From Prosthecobacter gellanilyticus (GTDB taxonomy: Bacteria > Verrucomicrobiota > Verrucomicrobiia > Verrucomicrobiales > Verrucomicrobiaceae), in assembly GCF_007992435.1 (NCBI RefSeq), contig NZ_BKAG01000016.1:89778-153777 (forward strand): a stretch of DNA of 64,000 nt. The letters run 5' to 3'. Position 1 is the stretch's first letter. Every line of letters begins with the position of its first letter. The notes beneath the pieces were generated by a model. The model was not told where the DNA came from, searched no databases, and was given only the letters and a program-made list of their open reading frames with translations. Positions 28,280 through 37,039 of this stretch are shown here, piece by piece. A program made the position numbers and the translations under genes.

Positions 28280-29461
28280 ATGCCTCCGCGCACCCACACA
28301 CAGGCCACGATCAGTCATCGCACCCAGGACGCCCTCTTCAGCCGTGTCCATGGCGGGAACCTCGTCTACAACACCTGCTGGGAAGATCCCCGGCTGGATC
28401 GTGAGATGATGAATCTCCAACCGGACAGCCGCGTGGTCATGATTACCAGCGCTGGCTGCAACGCACTAGATTATTTGTTAGACGGCCCGGCGCAGATTCA
28501 TGCGGTGGATATGAACCCACGGCAGAATGCGCTGCTGCAACTCAAGATCGCGATGATCCAGCGCGGCCATTTTGAAGATATCTTCCAGCTCTTCGGCCAG
28601 GGCTCGCATCCGCAGTTCAAAGAGCTGTTGGAGGAGCTGAAGCCTGCGCTGCATCCCTTCGCCAGCCGCTATTGGAAGGCGAAGAACTATTACTTCCGTG
28701 CCTCCTCGCTGAATCCTTCGTTTTATTATCGTGGCACAGCGGGACAGATGGCATGGATCGCCCTGCATACTTTTCTGGGCAGCAGCAAGGTCCGCGACTA
28801 CATGGATGCGCTGCTACAGGCCAGCGGCGTGGAGGAGCAGAAGCGACTCTACCAACACATCAAGCCCGTGCTTTGGAGCGGCTTGGTGACCTGGCTCATC
28901 CGTCAGCCAGTGGCGATGACGATGCTCGGTGTGCCACGTGCCCAGGTGCGCTTGATCGAAACGCAGTTTCAAGGCGGACTCACCGGCTACATTCGCTCGA
29001 AAATGGAGCATGTGCTGACCGAGATTCCCTTCAGCGAAAACTACTTCTGGCGCGTGTATCTCACGGGGCACTACTCCAAATCATGCTGCCCGAACTACCT
29101 GCGCGAGGAGCATCAAGCCACCTTGCAGCAGCGAGTGAACCGCATCACCACGCACAGCACGACCGTGGCGAATTTCCTGCGTGAGAATCCCGGTGACTAC
29201 AGTCACTATGTGCTGCTGGATCATCAGGACTGGCTGGCTGCGCACAAGCCACAGGCGCTGGAAGAAGAGTGGAAGCTCATCCTGGAGAACAGCCGTCCCG
29301 GCACCAGCATCCTCATGCGCTCGGCGAGTCCGGTGATTGATTTCATCCCTGAGTTTGCGCTTGAGCGCTTGAAGGTCGACACCGAGCTCGCGGATCGCCT
29401 TCACCCGATGGATCGCGTGGGCACCTATGGCCGCACACTCCTCGCCCACGTCCAAGCATGA
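28280..29461 (+). CDS. btaA: S-adenosylmethionine:diacylglycerol 3-amino-3-carboxypropyltransferase (BtaA-like, DUF3419)
   Basis: 393 residues. BtaA transfers the aminocarboxypropyl group of SAM to diacylglycerol, the first step in making the betaine lipid DGTS. Typical motifs: VHGGNLVYNTCWEDPRLDRE, VVMITSAGCNALDYLLD and IHAVDMNPRQNALLQLK (SAM site), SLNPSFYYRGTAGQMAW, ENYFWRVYLTGHYSKSCCP and a C-terminal DRVGTYGRTLLAHV. No signal peptide or clear membrane helix is seen; activity at the membrane surface is expected. The stop overlaps the next start as ATGA, coupling it to the methyltransferase. Confidence 0.88.
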   Translation: MPPRTHTQATISHRTQDALFSRVHGGNLVYNTCWEDPRLDREMMNLQPDSRVVMITSAGCNALDYLLDGPAQIHAVDMNPRQNALLQLKIAMIQRGHFEDIFQLFGQGSHPQFKELLEELKPALHPFASRYWKAKNYYFRASSLNPSFYYRGTAGQMAWIALHTFLGSSKVRDYMDALLQASGVEEQKRLYQHIKPVLWSGLVTWLIRQPVAMTMLGVPRAQVRLIETQFQGGLTGYIRSKMEHVLTEIPFSENYFWRVYLTGHYSKSCCPNYLREEHQATLQQRVNRITTHSTTVANFLRENPGDYSHYVLLDHQDWLAAHKPQALEEEWKLILENSRPGTSILMRSASPVIDFIPEFALERLKVDTELADRLHPMDRVGTYGRTLLAHVQA

Positions 29462-30081
29462 GCCTCGCCACCGCTGAAAACCAGTCGTCACTCGCCGGAT
29501 ACTACCGCTGGCATGCGCAGATCTATGATGCCACGCGGTGGGCCTTTTTGTTCGGCCGGAACACGCTGGTGCGTCGCGCCGCCACTCAGATGGCCATGCC
29601 ACGGCGGATCCTGGAGATCGGCTGCGGCACCGGGAAGAACCTGGTGGACCTCGCGGAGAGGTTTCCGAAGGCGCAGATCATCGGCCTGGATCTTTCCAAG
29701 GACATGCTGGATGTCGCGAAGAAAAAGGTGCGTGCTTATGGATCACGTGTGGGTCTCTTGCAGCGCCCTTATGATGCTCCTGTCGCCGTGGGAGAGAAGT
29801 TTGACCTCATTGTGATGAGCTACTCGCTCTCGATGATCAATCCAGGTTTTGATGAGGTGATCCGTCTTTGCCGTCAGGATCTGAGTGAGCGTGGCATGGT
29901 GGCCGTGGTGGATTTTCATCAGAGCCGCTGGACCTGGTTCCGCCGCTGGATGGGTGTGAACCATGTGCGCATGGAAGGTCAGATCCTGGAGAAGCTACGC
30001 CAGCATTTTGAACCTCTGGTTTGCGAGGTGAGGCATGGGTATGGGGATCTTTGGAGGTATCTGGTTTATGTGGGGAAGTGA
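29458..30081 (+). CDS. btaB: SAM-dependent N-methyltransferase (BtaB-like)
   Basis: 207 residues. The class I methyltransferase fold is clear: ILEIGCGTGKNLVDLAE (SAM loop), IIGLDLSKDMLDVAKKK, LIVMSYSLSMINPGFDEV and MVAVVDFHQSRWTWFRRW. The N terminus YYRWHAQIYDATRWAFLFGR is typical of BtaB, which methylates the BtaA product three times to yield diacylglyceryl-trimethylhomoserine. It has a 4-bp overlap with btaA. Alternative: methylation of another lipid head group; the btaA neighbour makes the betaine-lipid role most likely. Confidence 0.87.
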   Translation: MSLATAENQSSLAGYYRWHAQIYDATRWAFLFGRNTLVRRAATQMAMPRRILEIGCGTGKNLVDLAERFPKAQIIGLDLSKDMLDVAKKKVRAYGSRVGLLQRPYDAPVAVGEKFDLIVMSYSLSMINPGFDEVIRLCRQDLSERGMVAVVDFHQSRWTWFRRWMGVNHVRMEGQILEKLRQHFEPLVCEVRHGYGDLWRYLVYVGK

Positions 30082-30149
30082 GGGCGATTGGGATGGCGTT
30101 GCTTCCGCAGAACATCTTTTGTTATGCTAAAACGCAGTGTGCGTACGAG

Positions 30150-30218
30150 AGCGGTGTCGACGATGCACGGTGGCCCGTGCATCTCTGCCACCGCACTCCG
30201 GGACGCTTCGCGACTTCG
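30150..30218 (+). repeat. 69-bp REP-like palindromic element, copy 1
   Basis: 67 of 69 bases are identical to copy 2 at 48107-48175. It folds as a 6-bp outer stem (GCGGTG/CACCGC), a symmetrical 5x5 internal loop, a 9-bp inner stem (GATGCACGG/CCGTGCATC) and a TGGC loop, followed by a GC-rich tail (CTTCGCGACTTCG). The two differences from copy 2 (T30164, A30181) pair with each other in the inner stem. It ends 4 bases before the stop codon of the minus-strand sialidase-like gene and lies between convergent genes. Confidence 0.93.
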
Positions 30219-30222
30219 CGGG

Positions 30223-31464
30223 TCACTCGGCGCCGAGTTTGGCATCCAGCTCGGCGAGCTTGAAGCGGACGCTGACGACGTAGGCGGGTTCGTTTTCGGT
30301 CCAGTGACCGTAGGTAGTGGTGACGATGGTGTCATCTGGCAGCACTTCCACGCCGGGATAGGTGCAGTCGGAACCTTTGGTGTTGTCCATGATGCGGACG
30401 CGATACTGGCCTTCGGTGCCGTTGACGATGTCTTCATACTTGCCGACCCAGCCTACCCAGTCGCCCTTGGTGGTGCTGACGTGGGTGGTATCACGGAAGC
30501 TGATGAAGAGACGACCATCCTTCGTGTACTTCGCCGTGTGGCGATCACCGGTAAGCGCGGCAGGAAGCTCTTTCGGCTCGCTCCAGCTCAGGCCTTCATC
30601 ATTGGAGAAGATGACGAACGAATTGTATTTCCGTGAGTTCTCGCGCAGCAGCACGGCGATCTGTTTGCCATCCGGAGAGCGCAGCGCGCCGGGCTCGCAG
30701 AGGCTGGCATCTGGCAGCATGGCGATGGGAGCCGGCATGCTCCAGTTGAGTCCGCCGTCCTTGGAAAGGCAGGTGTAGACCCAGAAGCGCCAGGGCTTGG
30801 CCGTGGTGCACATGTAGTCCGGGGAGTGCGGGCTTTTGACGAAGTATTTCTGCTCTTCACCGCCACGGATGAAGCGGCCGTCGTCATGGAAGAAGGCGAG
30901 ATAGTGACCAGGGGTCTTGAGATCGATCACGGTGGACATGGTCACCACGCCGCCGAAGTCGCCGATGGGTTTCAGATCACTCCAGTTCGCGCCATCATCC
31001 TCCGTCACGGCCATGCGGATGGGATAGAGGCCACTGAACATGATGATGCGCTTCTTCCCTGCGGCATCCACCACGCGATGCAGGGTGGGCACCTCGAGCG
31101 AGGTCTCCCAGTTCTTGGGTGTGGGCAGGCGCTCACTCCAGGTCAGGCCGGCATCGTTGCTGCGCTTGTACTGAATGGCACCGCGACCATGACCTTTCGG
31201 ATAAACGGTGAGCATGGTCTTGTTATCCTCCAGCAGCACGGTGGTGGGATGGCCGAGGTACTGGCCTGCCTCGCGGTCGACGATGACCTGGCGCGATTTG
31301 TCACCGCTGATGTCCACAACGGGGATGGTGTAACCGAGCGGCAGCTTCGACTTGATGTTCTTTGGCGGCGCGAGGACGACATCCTTCTTTTGAAGCGAAG
31401 TTTGTTGGGCGTGAAGAGAGAGGCAGAGACAGCCGAGCGCGGTGGTGAGGAGGGTGACTTTCAT
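30223..31464 (-). CDS. Secreted sialidase/BNR-repeat family protein
   Basis: 413 residues from the ATG at 31464. Signal peptide LLTTALGCLCLSLHAQQ. At least four Asp-box-like repeats (S-x-D-x-G-x-x-W): SNDAGLTWSE, EDDGANWSD, SKDGGLNWS and SNDEGLSWSE, typical of the six-bladed sialidase propeller. LEDNKTMLTVYPKGHGRGA and LCEPGALRSPDGKQIAVL are typical of the exo-alpha-sialidase-like family in Verrucomicrobia and Planctomycetes. The substrate may be sialic acid or another acidic sugar. The frame extends to 31566, but the added residues lack a signal and lie in non-coding DNA. Confidence 0.85.
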   Translation of the reverse strand: MKVTLLTTALGCLCLSLHAQQTSLQKKDVVLAPPKNIKSKLPLGYTIPVVDISGDKSRQVIVDREAGQYLGHPTTVLLEDNKTMLTVYPKGHGRGAIQYKRSNDAGLTWSERLPTPKNWETSLEVPTLHRVVDAAGKKRIIMFSGLYPIRMAVTEDDGANWSDLKPIGDFGGVVTMSTVIDLKTPGHYLAFFHDDGRFIRGGEEQKYFVKSPHSPDYMCTTAKPWRFWVYTCLSKDGGLNWSMPAPIAMLPDASLCEPGALRSPDGKQIAVLLRENSRKYNSFVIFSNDEGLSWSEPKELPAALTGDRHTAKYTKDGRLFISFRDTTHVSTTKGDWVGWVGKYEDIVNGTEGQYRVRIMDNTKGSDCTYPGVEVLPDDTIVTTTYGHWTENEPAYVVSVRFKLAELDAKLGAE

Positions 31465-31831
31465 ACGCCGACTACCAACGGACGGGCTATCGCAGCTTTC
31501 ACTGGTCTGAATTTTGGACCAGATTGGCAAAATGCCCTTCATATGAAATCCAGATGTGTGGTGCATGGGGGGGAACGCCTCCGAAGTTCGGACGGTGAGA
31601 TTGGCTGTGGTAGCGAACTCGGGGTCTCGTCCCTCGACCCCGGGCTATTCACAGAGAACACCTGACGGGGTTCGCACACCATCTGCCGGTGCTCGAAATG
31701 AGCTCCCGCTGAAGTGCGGCGCACCACGGAGCCGGGTAGCTAATGCTTAAGAGTAATGAACAATTAACAAGTCGGAGTTGCTGATTTGCTAAAATTTGAT
31801 ATTTTATATAATAATAAGAATTTTAAAGGTT
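31465..31831. other. Non-coding stretch between divergent genes, with hairpins and an AT-rich promoter region
   Basis: No gene is supported. Visible structures: CTGGTC/GACCAG (31502-31522) just upstream of the sialidase-like gene; CGGGGTC/GACCCCG with a 9-base loop (31620-31642); and GTGC/GCAC (31714-31724). The first 280 bases are GC-rich and look repeat-derived; the last 90 are strongly AT-rich, with no similarity to the other repeats that could be seen by eye. Confidence 0.6.
31786..31812 (+). promoter_or_regulatory. Sigma-70-type promoter candidate of the exopolysaccharide cluster
   Basis: A perfect TATAAT at 31807-31812 lies in an AT-rich run. TTGCTA at 31786-31791 could be the -35 box with a 15-base spacer, shorter than ideal. 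Transcription from here would begin near 31819, after the farthest upstream possible start codon (TTG 31796), which argues for a downstream start. Confidence 0.4.
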
Positions 31832-32806
31832 TTGTCCTCTCGCTTCCAACAGCTTAAACAGGCTGCCAAATCGGCAGTTTTGGTGGCTTTTGGCCTGAGC
31901 TTGGTGGCCCGGACGAAGCTTTCCGGGCAGGGGGCCGTCCTCACTTTCCACGGTTTATGCGCCGATGGAGCCCCCACAGGGGTCCTGGACAGCAGCCTGC
32001 ACCTGCCAGTTTCGGTTTTCCGGTCTGTGTGCCAGCATCTCAAAAAGACCTGCGAGGTCCTGCCGCTGTCTGAGATGGTGCGGCATGTAAATGCGGGGAA
32101 AACCCTGCCGCACAATGCGGTGGCGATCACTTTTGATGATGGGTTGGGCTCGAACTACCACCTGGGTTATCCCATTTTAAAGGAACTCGGCCTGCCTGCG
32201 ACGATCTTTCTAGCCACGGGCTTCGTGGATGGCACGCATCCGCTCTGGTTTCAGGAGGTGGACCGGGCTTTGAGAGCACGTGGAGCATCCACAGCGGAAT
32301 TGTTTGCAAAACTGGGCCAGCTCAAGAGGCTGCCGGATGCTGAAATGCGCGCCGAGGTGGCGAAGCTGACGGCGGATTGCGCTGCGGCCCATCCTGAAGT
32401 GACCTTGCCGATGCGCTGGGATCAGGCACGTGAAATGAAGGCGAGCGGACTCATCGAGTTCGGCGGACACACGCATAGTCATCCGATCCTGGCCCGCTGC
32501 ACGGTGGAGCAGCAGGCGGAGGAGATCCGGCAGTGCTGTGATCGCATCACGGCTGAGCTGGGTGCTGCGCCGACGCTTTTTGCTTATCCGAACGGCGGGC
32601 CGACTGACTTCACAGCGGACACGCAGCGACTTCTTGCCGAGCACGGATTCGAAGCGTCTTTCACGATGATGCCTGCGAGGCTGGTTTCCGGCCTAACAAC
32701 ACAGGCATTGCCGCGCTATGGCAACCCGACCTCCATGCTAGAGGCCGAGGCCACGGTGTCGGGAGCCTTTGAATTACTCAAACAATGGAGAGGGGGTGCT
32801 GCATGA
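31832..32806 (+). CDS. Polysaccharide deacetylase (NodB-type, carbohydrate esterase 4)
   Basis: About 324 residues. The NodB motifs are VLTFHGLC near the N terminus, AITFDDGLGSNYHLGYPI (TFDD with the catalytic and metal Asp), FGGHTHSHPIL (HxxxH metal site) and LFAYPNGGPTDF. The domain de-N-acetylates or de-O-acetylates polysaccharide, probably at the envelope. The start is uncertain: no ATG exists upstream of the domain. A TTG at 31796 gives the longest frame but lies within the promoter candidate, so the TTG at 31832 was chosen. Its stop overlaps the next ATG as ATGA. First gene of the exopolysaccharide cluster. Confidence 0.85.
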   Translation: MSSRFQQLKQAAKSAVLVAFGLSLVARTKLSGQGAVLTFHGLCADGAPTGVLDSSLHLPVSVFRSVCQHLKKTCEVLPLSEMVRHVNAGKTLPHNAVAITFDDGLGSNYHLGYPILKELGLPATIFLATGFVDGTHPLWFQEVDRALRARGASTAELFAKLGQLKRLPDAEMRAEVAKLTADCAAAHPEVTLPMRWDQAREMKASGLIEFGGHTHSHPILARCTVEQQAEEIRQCCDRITAELGAAPTLFAYPNGGPTDFTADTQRLLAEHGFEASFTMMPARLVSGLTTQALPRYGNPTSMLEAEATVSGAFELLKQWRGGAA

Positions 32807-34161
32807 AGATCTATTTTCCTTGGACGATGGGGCTAGGCGCACATCTGCCCGCAGCGCGCAAGCCGCGTCTGGCGACTTTGGTGGCATGGCTGATGGCGGC
32901 AGGTCCGCCTCTGCGGCGTGCCTGGAGGCGGCTGCACTTCTTTTCCAAACAGGACACGAGCCATACGATGGAGCACGGTGGTGACCATGCCTCGGGCACG
33001 GACCACGTGACCGCTTTCCCCTATTTCACGGGGGTGAAAACCATCGCGCATTTCATCGCCGCGCCTGGTGGTGGTGGTGCGGAGGCCATGATGCGAAATC
33101 TCGTGGGGGCCATGGATTCCAAGCATTGGCGCACGGTGGTGATCGTCATGGATGGTCACTCCTGGCCCAAAGAAATGGCGGAGCTGCGCGCGGCTGGCGC
33201 GGAGGTGCACGATCTGGCGGAAGGCGCCTATCTACGCAAAGACACGCTGGTGAAGCTGGTGAAGCTGCTGCGCAAGGTGAAGCCGGATGTGCTGCAAACG
33301 TGGATGCATCATGCAGACTTCGTCGGCGGCTGGTGTGCGCGAGTGGCTGGCTTGAAGAACGTGGTGTGGGGCATCCACTGCCGTGAGATTCACCGCAACC
33401 CGCATGACTCCGAACTGAAGATGAAGGTCTTCAAGACACTGGTGGGCGGAAGCTCGCAGGTGGTGCCGGCGAGCATCATCTCCTGCTCGGATGCGGCGAT
33501 GTGTGATCATGTGCCGATGGGGTATCCCAAATCACGCATGGTGTGGGTGCCGAACGGGATCGATACCTCGCGCTTCGTGCCGGATGTGGAGGCACGCACG
33601 GCGCTGCGTCACGCGCTGCATATTCCGGACAAGGCTCCGCTGGTGGGCTTCATCGGCCGCTTTCATGAGATGAAGGACCTGGCCACGTGGCTGCGAGCCG
33701 CGGCGCTTTTGCAGGCACGACATCCGGAGACGCACTTTTGGTTATGCGGCGGTGAGAAGCATGAGCTTGGGCCCTGTGCCAGCGCCGCGCTTTCGGTGAT
33801 GCCGCACCGCACGCAGGTGCATTTCACGGGCTTCCGATCTGATCCGCAGCGCGCGTATCCGGCGCTGGATGTGTTTTCACTCTCCTCACGCACCGAAGCC
33901 TGCCCGATGACGCTCATGGAGGCGCTTTCCTGCGGTGTGCCCTGTGTGACGACGGATGTGGGCGACTGCGCGCGCCTGCTGGAAGGTGTGGGCAAGGTGG
34001 TGCCTGCACGCGATCCGGATGCGCTGGCCCGTGCCTGGGAGGAGGCGATCCTGCATCCGACGGCTCCTGAAGTGCTGCGCAAGGCGGCCGTGGAGCGTTT
34101 TGACATCTCCACCGCAGCGCGGGGTTATGAAAAAGTTTACGCGGAGGTACTGCGAGGATGA
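32803..34161 (+). CDS. GT4 family glycosyltransferase
   Basis: 452 residues. GT-B fold: N-terminal half from VKTIAHFIAAPGGGGAEAMM, donor half from VWVPNGIDTSRFVPDV, with PLVGFIGRFHEMKDL and the EX7E-type segment SRTEACPMTLMEALSCGVPC typical of GT4. It transfers a sugar from a nucleotide donor, retaining configuration. About 80 residues before the first fold element (LATLVAWLMAAGPPLRRAWR) are unusual and may be a membrane-associating helix. Both gene ends overlap neighbours by 4 bp. Confidence 0.9.
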   Translation: MKIYFPWTMGLGAHLPAARKPRLATLVAWLMAAGPPLRRAWRRLHFFSKQDTSHTMEHGGDHASGTDHVTAFPYFTGVKTIAHFIAAPGGGGAEAMMRNLVGAMDSKHWRTVVIVMDGHSWPKEMAELRAAGAEVHDLAEGAYLRKDTLVKLVKLLRKVKPDVLQTWMHHADFVGGWCARVAGLKNVVWGIHCREIHRNPHDSELKMKVFKTLVGGSSQVVPASIISCSDAAMCDHVPMGYPKSRMVWVPNGIDTSRFVPDVEARTALRHALHIPDKAPLVGFIGRFHEMKDLATWLRAAALLQARHPETHFWLCGGEKHELGPCASAALSVMPHRTQVHFTGFRSDPQRAYPALDVFSLSSRTEACPMTLMEALSCGVPCVTTDVGDCARLLEGVGKVVPARDPDALARAWEEAILHPTAPEVLRKAAVERFDISTAARGYEKVYAEVLRG

Positions 34162-35897
34162 GGAAGGCCTGCTGCCTCCTTCTCACGAGCCTTGCGCTGC
34201 CGCTTTGCGCGGAGGTGCAGATCGCCCGTGTGGATGCGATGACGCGCGTCATGCGAGTCCAGGAGGTCAGCGACCTGGAGTCGGCGATGGAAGCGGCGCG
34301 CGGAGAGAGCGAGTCATTGCAGATCGTGATCAGTGGCAAGCCCGAGGATCTGCTCAGCCTGCAGCTGGATGCCACGCATCTCACCGGGCCGGAGGGATCC
34401 ATGATCCCGGCCCCAGACGTGCTGCGCGAGCAGTATGTGAAGGTCAGCAAGTCCACGCCGATGTCTCCCCTGCCCCTGGGTGACTATCCGGATGCGCTGG
34501 TGCCGCAGGAGTTTCCCTGGCAGAAGCTGCCGAACGAAAAGCATGTCAACCAGCCCTGGTGGCTGGACTTCCATGTGCCCTACAGCATCAAGGCAGGGCT
34601 TTATGCCGGTGAGCTCTCCGCGAGAAACACAAAGGGGGTGGTGGTGGCGCGCACGAAGCTGATGCTGCGCGTGTCTGACTTTGACATGCCGGCGGTGCCT
34701 CGACTGAAGTCCTCCATGATGACGACTTACCGCCGCATGCTGGATGTGCATGGGTATGATTCGAAGAAGGATCCCCCCAGTGACGCAGGCATCGCGCTGG
34801 TGGAGAAGTACTATGACTTCATGGTGGATCACCGGCTGGCTTTTGATCAGAGCCGCCAGACCTATCCCGATCCCAAGACAGGGAAGCTGAACCCGGATCG
34901 TATGGAGAAGGCCATGCGCCAGCATCTGCTGCACAGGCATACGGGAATGATCGCGCTGCCGCTCTGGCCTTCGTGGCCGTTTGCTGACTCGCTGGGCAAG
35001 GACCGCAAGGAGGCCATGCAGTACTGCGCAGACTGGATGAAGCTGCTGCACAAGATTCACTGCGGCGAGCGAGGCTACATCATCCTCGCCGAGCTGGATG
35101 AGCCTAATAGCGCGGAGGCGTATTCGTTTGTGCGACGCTGGGGAGATTTCTTCAACGAGGCTGAAGCGACTCATGATGTGAGACTGCCGCTGCTCGTCAC
35201 TGAGCAACCGACGGCGGAGTCCGGCTGGTGGGGCACGCTGGAAGGGTTTGTGGACATCTGGTCGCCGCATGTCGGCAGTGTCTTTGAGGACATGGAGTCC
35301 GCGAAGGGGCGAAAGGACATCGCGCGGCGCATCAAGGCCGGTGACGAGGTCTGGTGCTACACGGCTCTGGTTCAGCCTTCGGATTCGTGGATGAAGGAAC
35401 ATGGCCAGCCGAAAGTGCTGAAGGAGTCCAATCCGCCCGTGTGGTGCCTGGATTATCCGGCAATGAATCATCGCGTGATGGCCTGGGTGATGCCGCGGCA
35501 TCACATCACCGGCTTCACTTATTGGGACACCCTGCATGCCGCGGAGGGCGTGGATGTCTGGAAAAGCGCTGACAGCTTTCATGCCGGTGATTCTGACGCG
35601 GTCTTCAATGGTGATGGATCCCTCATCTATCCGGCCACGCGCAAGCGACATGGCCGCGACATGCCGGTGGCGAGCATCCGCCTGAAATGGCTGCGCGAGA
35701 TGGCGGATGATTATGATTACTTGATGCTGGCTCGCGATCTCGGTCTGGAAAAGGAGGCGCTGGAACTCGGGGCCACCTTTGCGCGCGGGTTTGGCGACTG
35801 GAAAGATGACATGCCCGCCCTCTACTCAGCCCGCCGTTCGATCGCGGCGCTCATCACACAAACCAAGGCCGCCATGGCCAAAGGAGGTGCTCGATGA
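34158..35897 (+). CDS. Secreted DUF4091 (GH123-like) protein within the exopolysaccharide cluster
   Basis: 579 residues. Signal peptide MRKACCLLLTSLALPLCAE. An N-terminal beta domain (QIVISGKPEDLLSLQL) precedes a TIM-barrel-like DUF4091 region with its typical end, GDGSLIYPATRK and ASIRLKWLREMADDYDYLML. DUF4091 proteins are related to GH123 N-acetylgalactosaminidases; AELDEPNSAEAYSFV near residue 315 may hold an acidic catalytic residue. It overlaps both the glycosyltransferase and the GNAT gene by ATGA, so it is translated with the assembly enzymes and may trim or edit the polymer outside the cytoplasm (inference). Confidence 0.82.
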   Translation: MRKACCLLLTSLALPLCAEVQIARVDAMTRVMRVQEVSDLESAMEAARGESESLQIVISGKPEDLLSLQLDATHLTGPEGSMIPAPDVLREQYVKVSKSTPMSPLPLGDYPDALVPQEFPWQKLPNEKHVNQPWWLDFHVPYSIKAGLYAGELSARNTKGVVVARTKLMLRVSDFDMPAVPRLKSSMMTTYRRMLDVHGYDSKKDPPSDAGIALVEKYYDFMVDHRLAFDQSRQTYPDPKTGKLNPDRMEKAMRQHLLHRHTGMIALPLWPSWPFADSLGKDRKEAMQYCADWMKLLHKIHCGERGYIILAELDEPNSAEAYSFVRRWGDFFNEAEATHDVRLPLLVTEQPTAESGWWGTLEGFVDIWSPHVGSVFEDMESAKGRKDIARRIKAGDEVWCYTALVQPSDSWMKEHGQPKVLKESNPPVWCLDYPAMNHRVMAWVMPRHHITGFTYWDTLHAAEGVDVWKSADSFHAGDSDAVFNGDGSLIYPATRKRHGRDMPVASIRLKWLREMADDYDYLMLARDLGLEKEALELGATFARGFGDWKDDMPALYSARRSIAALITQTKAAMAKGGAR

Positions 35898-37039
35898 CTC
35901 TCGACATCATCACGACTGAGGCCGCCTTTACCGCGCTGGAACCTGTGTGGGACCGGCTGCTGGACTCATCCGCGACTCACAGCCCCTTCCTGGCCTGGGA
36001 CTATGTGCGCCTGTGGTGGGAGCACTGTGGCAATGAGTATCGAATGCAAATCGGCGTGGTGCGTGATGAGCGCGCCGAGGTCGTTGGCATCGCGCCGTTT
36101 GTGATTGGCGCGGATCGTGGGGACTCGCGCCAGCATCTGCGGCATCTCGGCTTCATGAACGGCCTCGGTGATGTGCAGGGCGAGCGCATGGACATCCTGG
36201 TGCCTGCGGGCCGTGAGGCGGAGATCACGCCGCTGCTGGCTTCCATCATTTCCAAAACGAGCGGCTCGTGGGATGTGGTGAGGCTGAACAAGGTGCCTGA
36301 GGACTCACCGAACTTCCCGTATCTGCTGGAAGAAATGCGCCGTGCCGGAACGACGGCGGGTGTGCTGAATCAATCTGAGTGCCGCTGCTTTGATCTGCCG
36401 CCGACCTGGGATGAGTATGAGAAGAGCAAGACGGGGAACTTCCGCCGCAACGTGAAAAGGCACTGGGTGCAGCTCTTTGAGCGTCATCAAGCCGAAGTGG
36501 TGCGCGACATGGATCTGGATGAGCGAGTGAAGCATTTCTTCGCGCTGCACTCCATGCACTGGCCGGACGGGGTCAGCTCCTTCCTGCGGCCGCCTGGAAA
36601 CAAGATTCATGAAGCGCTGATCAAGAAGTGGATTCCCGAGGGCAAGGTGATCATGCCTTTCATCCTCATCAAAGGCCAGCCTGCGGGCTCGGTGTATGTC
36701 TTCTGCCACAAGAACGAGATGCTCATCTACCAGCTCGGCTGGGACAAGCAGTACATCAGCCTCAGCCTGGGGAACAATGCCGTGCGCGCCGGGGTGATGG
36801 AGGCGATCGAGCGAGGCTTCACGATGGCGGATTTCCTGCCGGGTGAGTATCGCTACAAACGCGAATGGAGCTCGTACGCCCGGTTTGTGTCCGACCTGGA
36901 ATGTTTCCATCGCTGGCATCCGCGCTCCGTGGTCTTCCGCATCCTGCGGGCAGCCAAGCGCCGGCTGGCCCAAGCCCAAGCTGATCCTGTGAAACCTGCT
37001 GCTGCCGAGAATCCTGAACCTGAGGCCGAATCCGCATGA
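35894..37039 (+). CDS. GNAT-fold acyltransferase, CelD/BcsL-like
   Basis: 381 residues. The pattern of two GNAT halves fits the cellulose-biosynthesis CelD/FemAB-like acetyltransferase group: FLAWDYVRLWWEHCG, VGIAPFVIGADRG, the central NFRRNVKRHW, the acyl-CoA-site region AGSVYVFCHKNEMLIYQLGW and MADFLPGEYRYKREW. It probably acylates a sugar of the exopolysaccharide precursor in the cytoplasm. The last 35 residues are Ala/Pro/Glu-rich. It overlaps both neighbours by 4 bp. Confidence 0.83.
   Translation: MTLDIITTEAAFTALEPVWDRLLDSSATHSPFLAWDYVRLWWEHCGNEYRMQIGVVRDERAEVVGIAPFVIGADRGDSRQHLRHLGFMNGLGDVQGERMDILVPAGREAEITPLLASIISKTSGSWDVVRLNKVPEDSPNFPYLLEEMRRAGTTAGVLNQSECRCFDLPPTWDEYEKSKTGNFRRNVKRHWVQLFERHQAEVVRDMDLDERVKHFFALHSMHWPDGVSSFLRPPGNKIHEALIKKWIPEGKVIMPFILIKGQPAGSVYVFCHKNEMLIYQLGWDKQYISLSLGNNAVRAGVMEAIERGFTMADFLPGEYRYKREWSSYARFVSDLECFHRWHPRSVVFRILRAAKRRLAQAQADPVKPAAAENPEPEAESA

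Noticed and set aside
30013..30263. Short open frames across the 69-bp repeat
   Set aside because: The same peptide appears at both repeat copies only because the DNA repeat is conserved; the conserved features are stem pairings, not codons.
34314..35651. 445-codon minus-strand open frame in the exopolysaccharide cluster
   Set aside because: Antisense to the DUF4091 gene, which has a signal peptide and overlapping neighbours on both sides.
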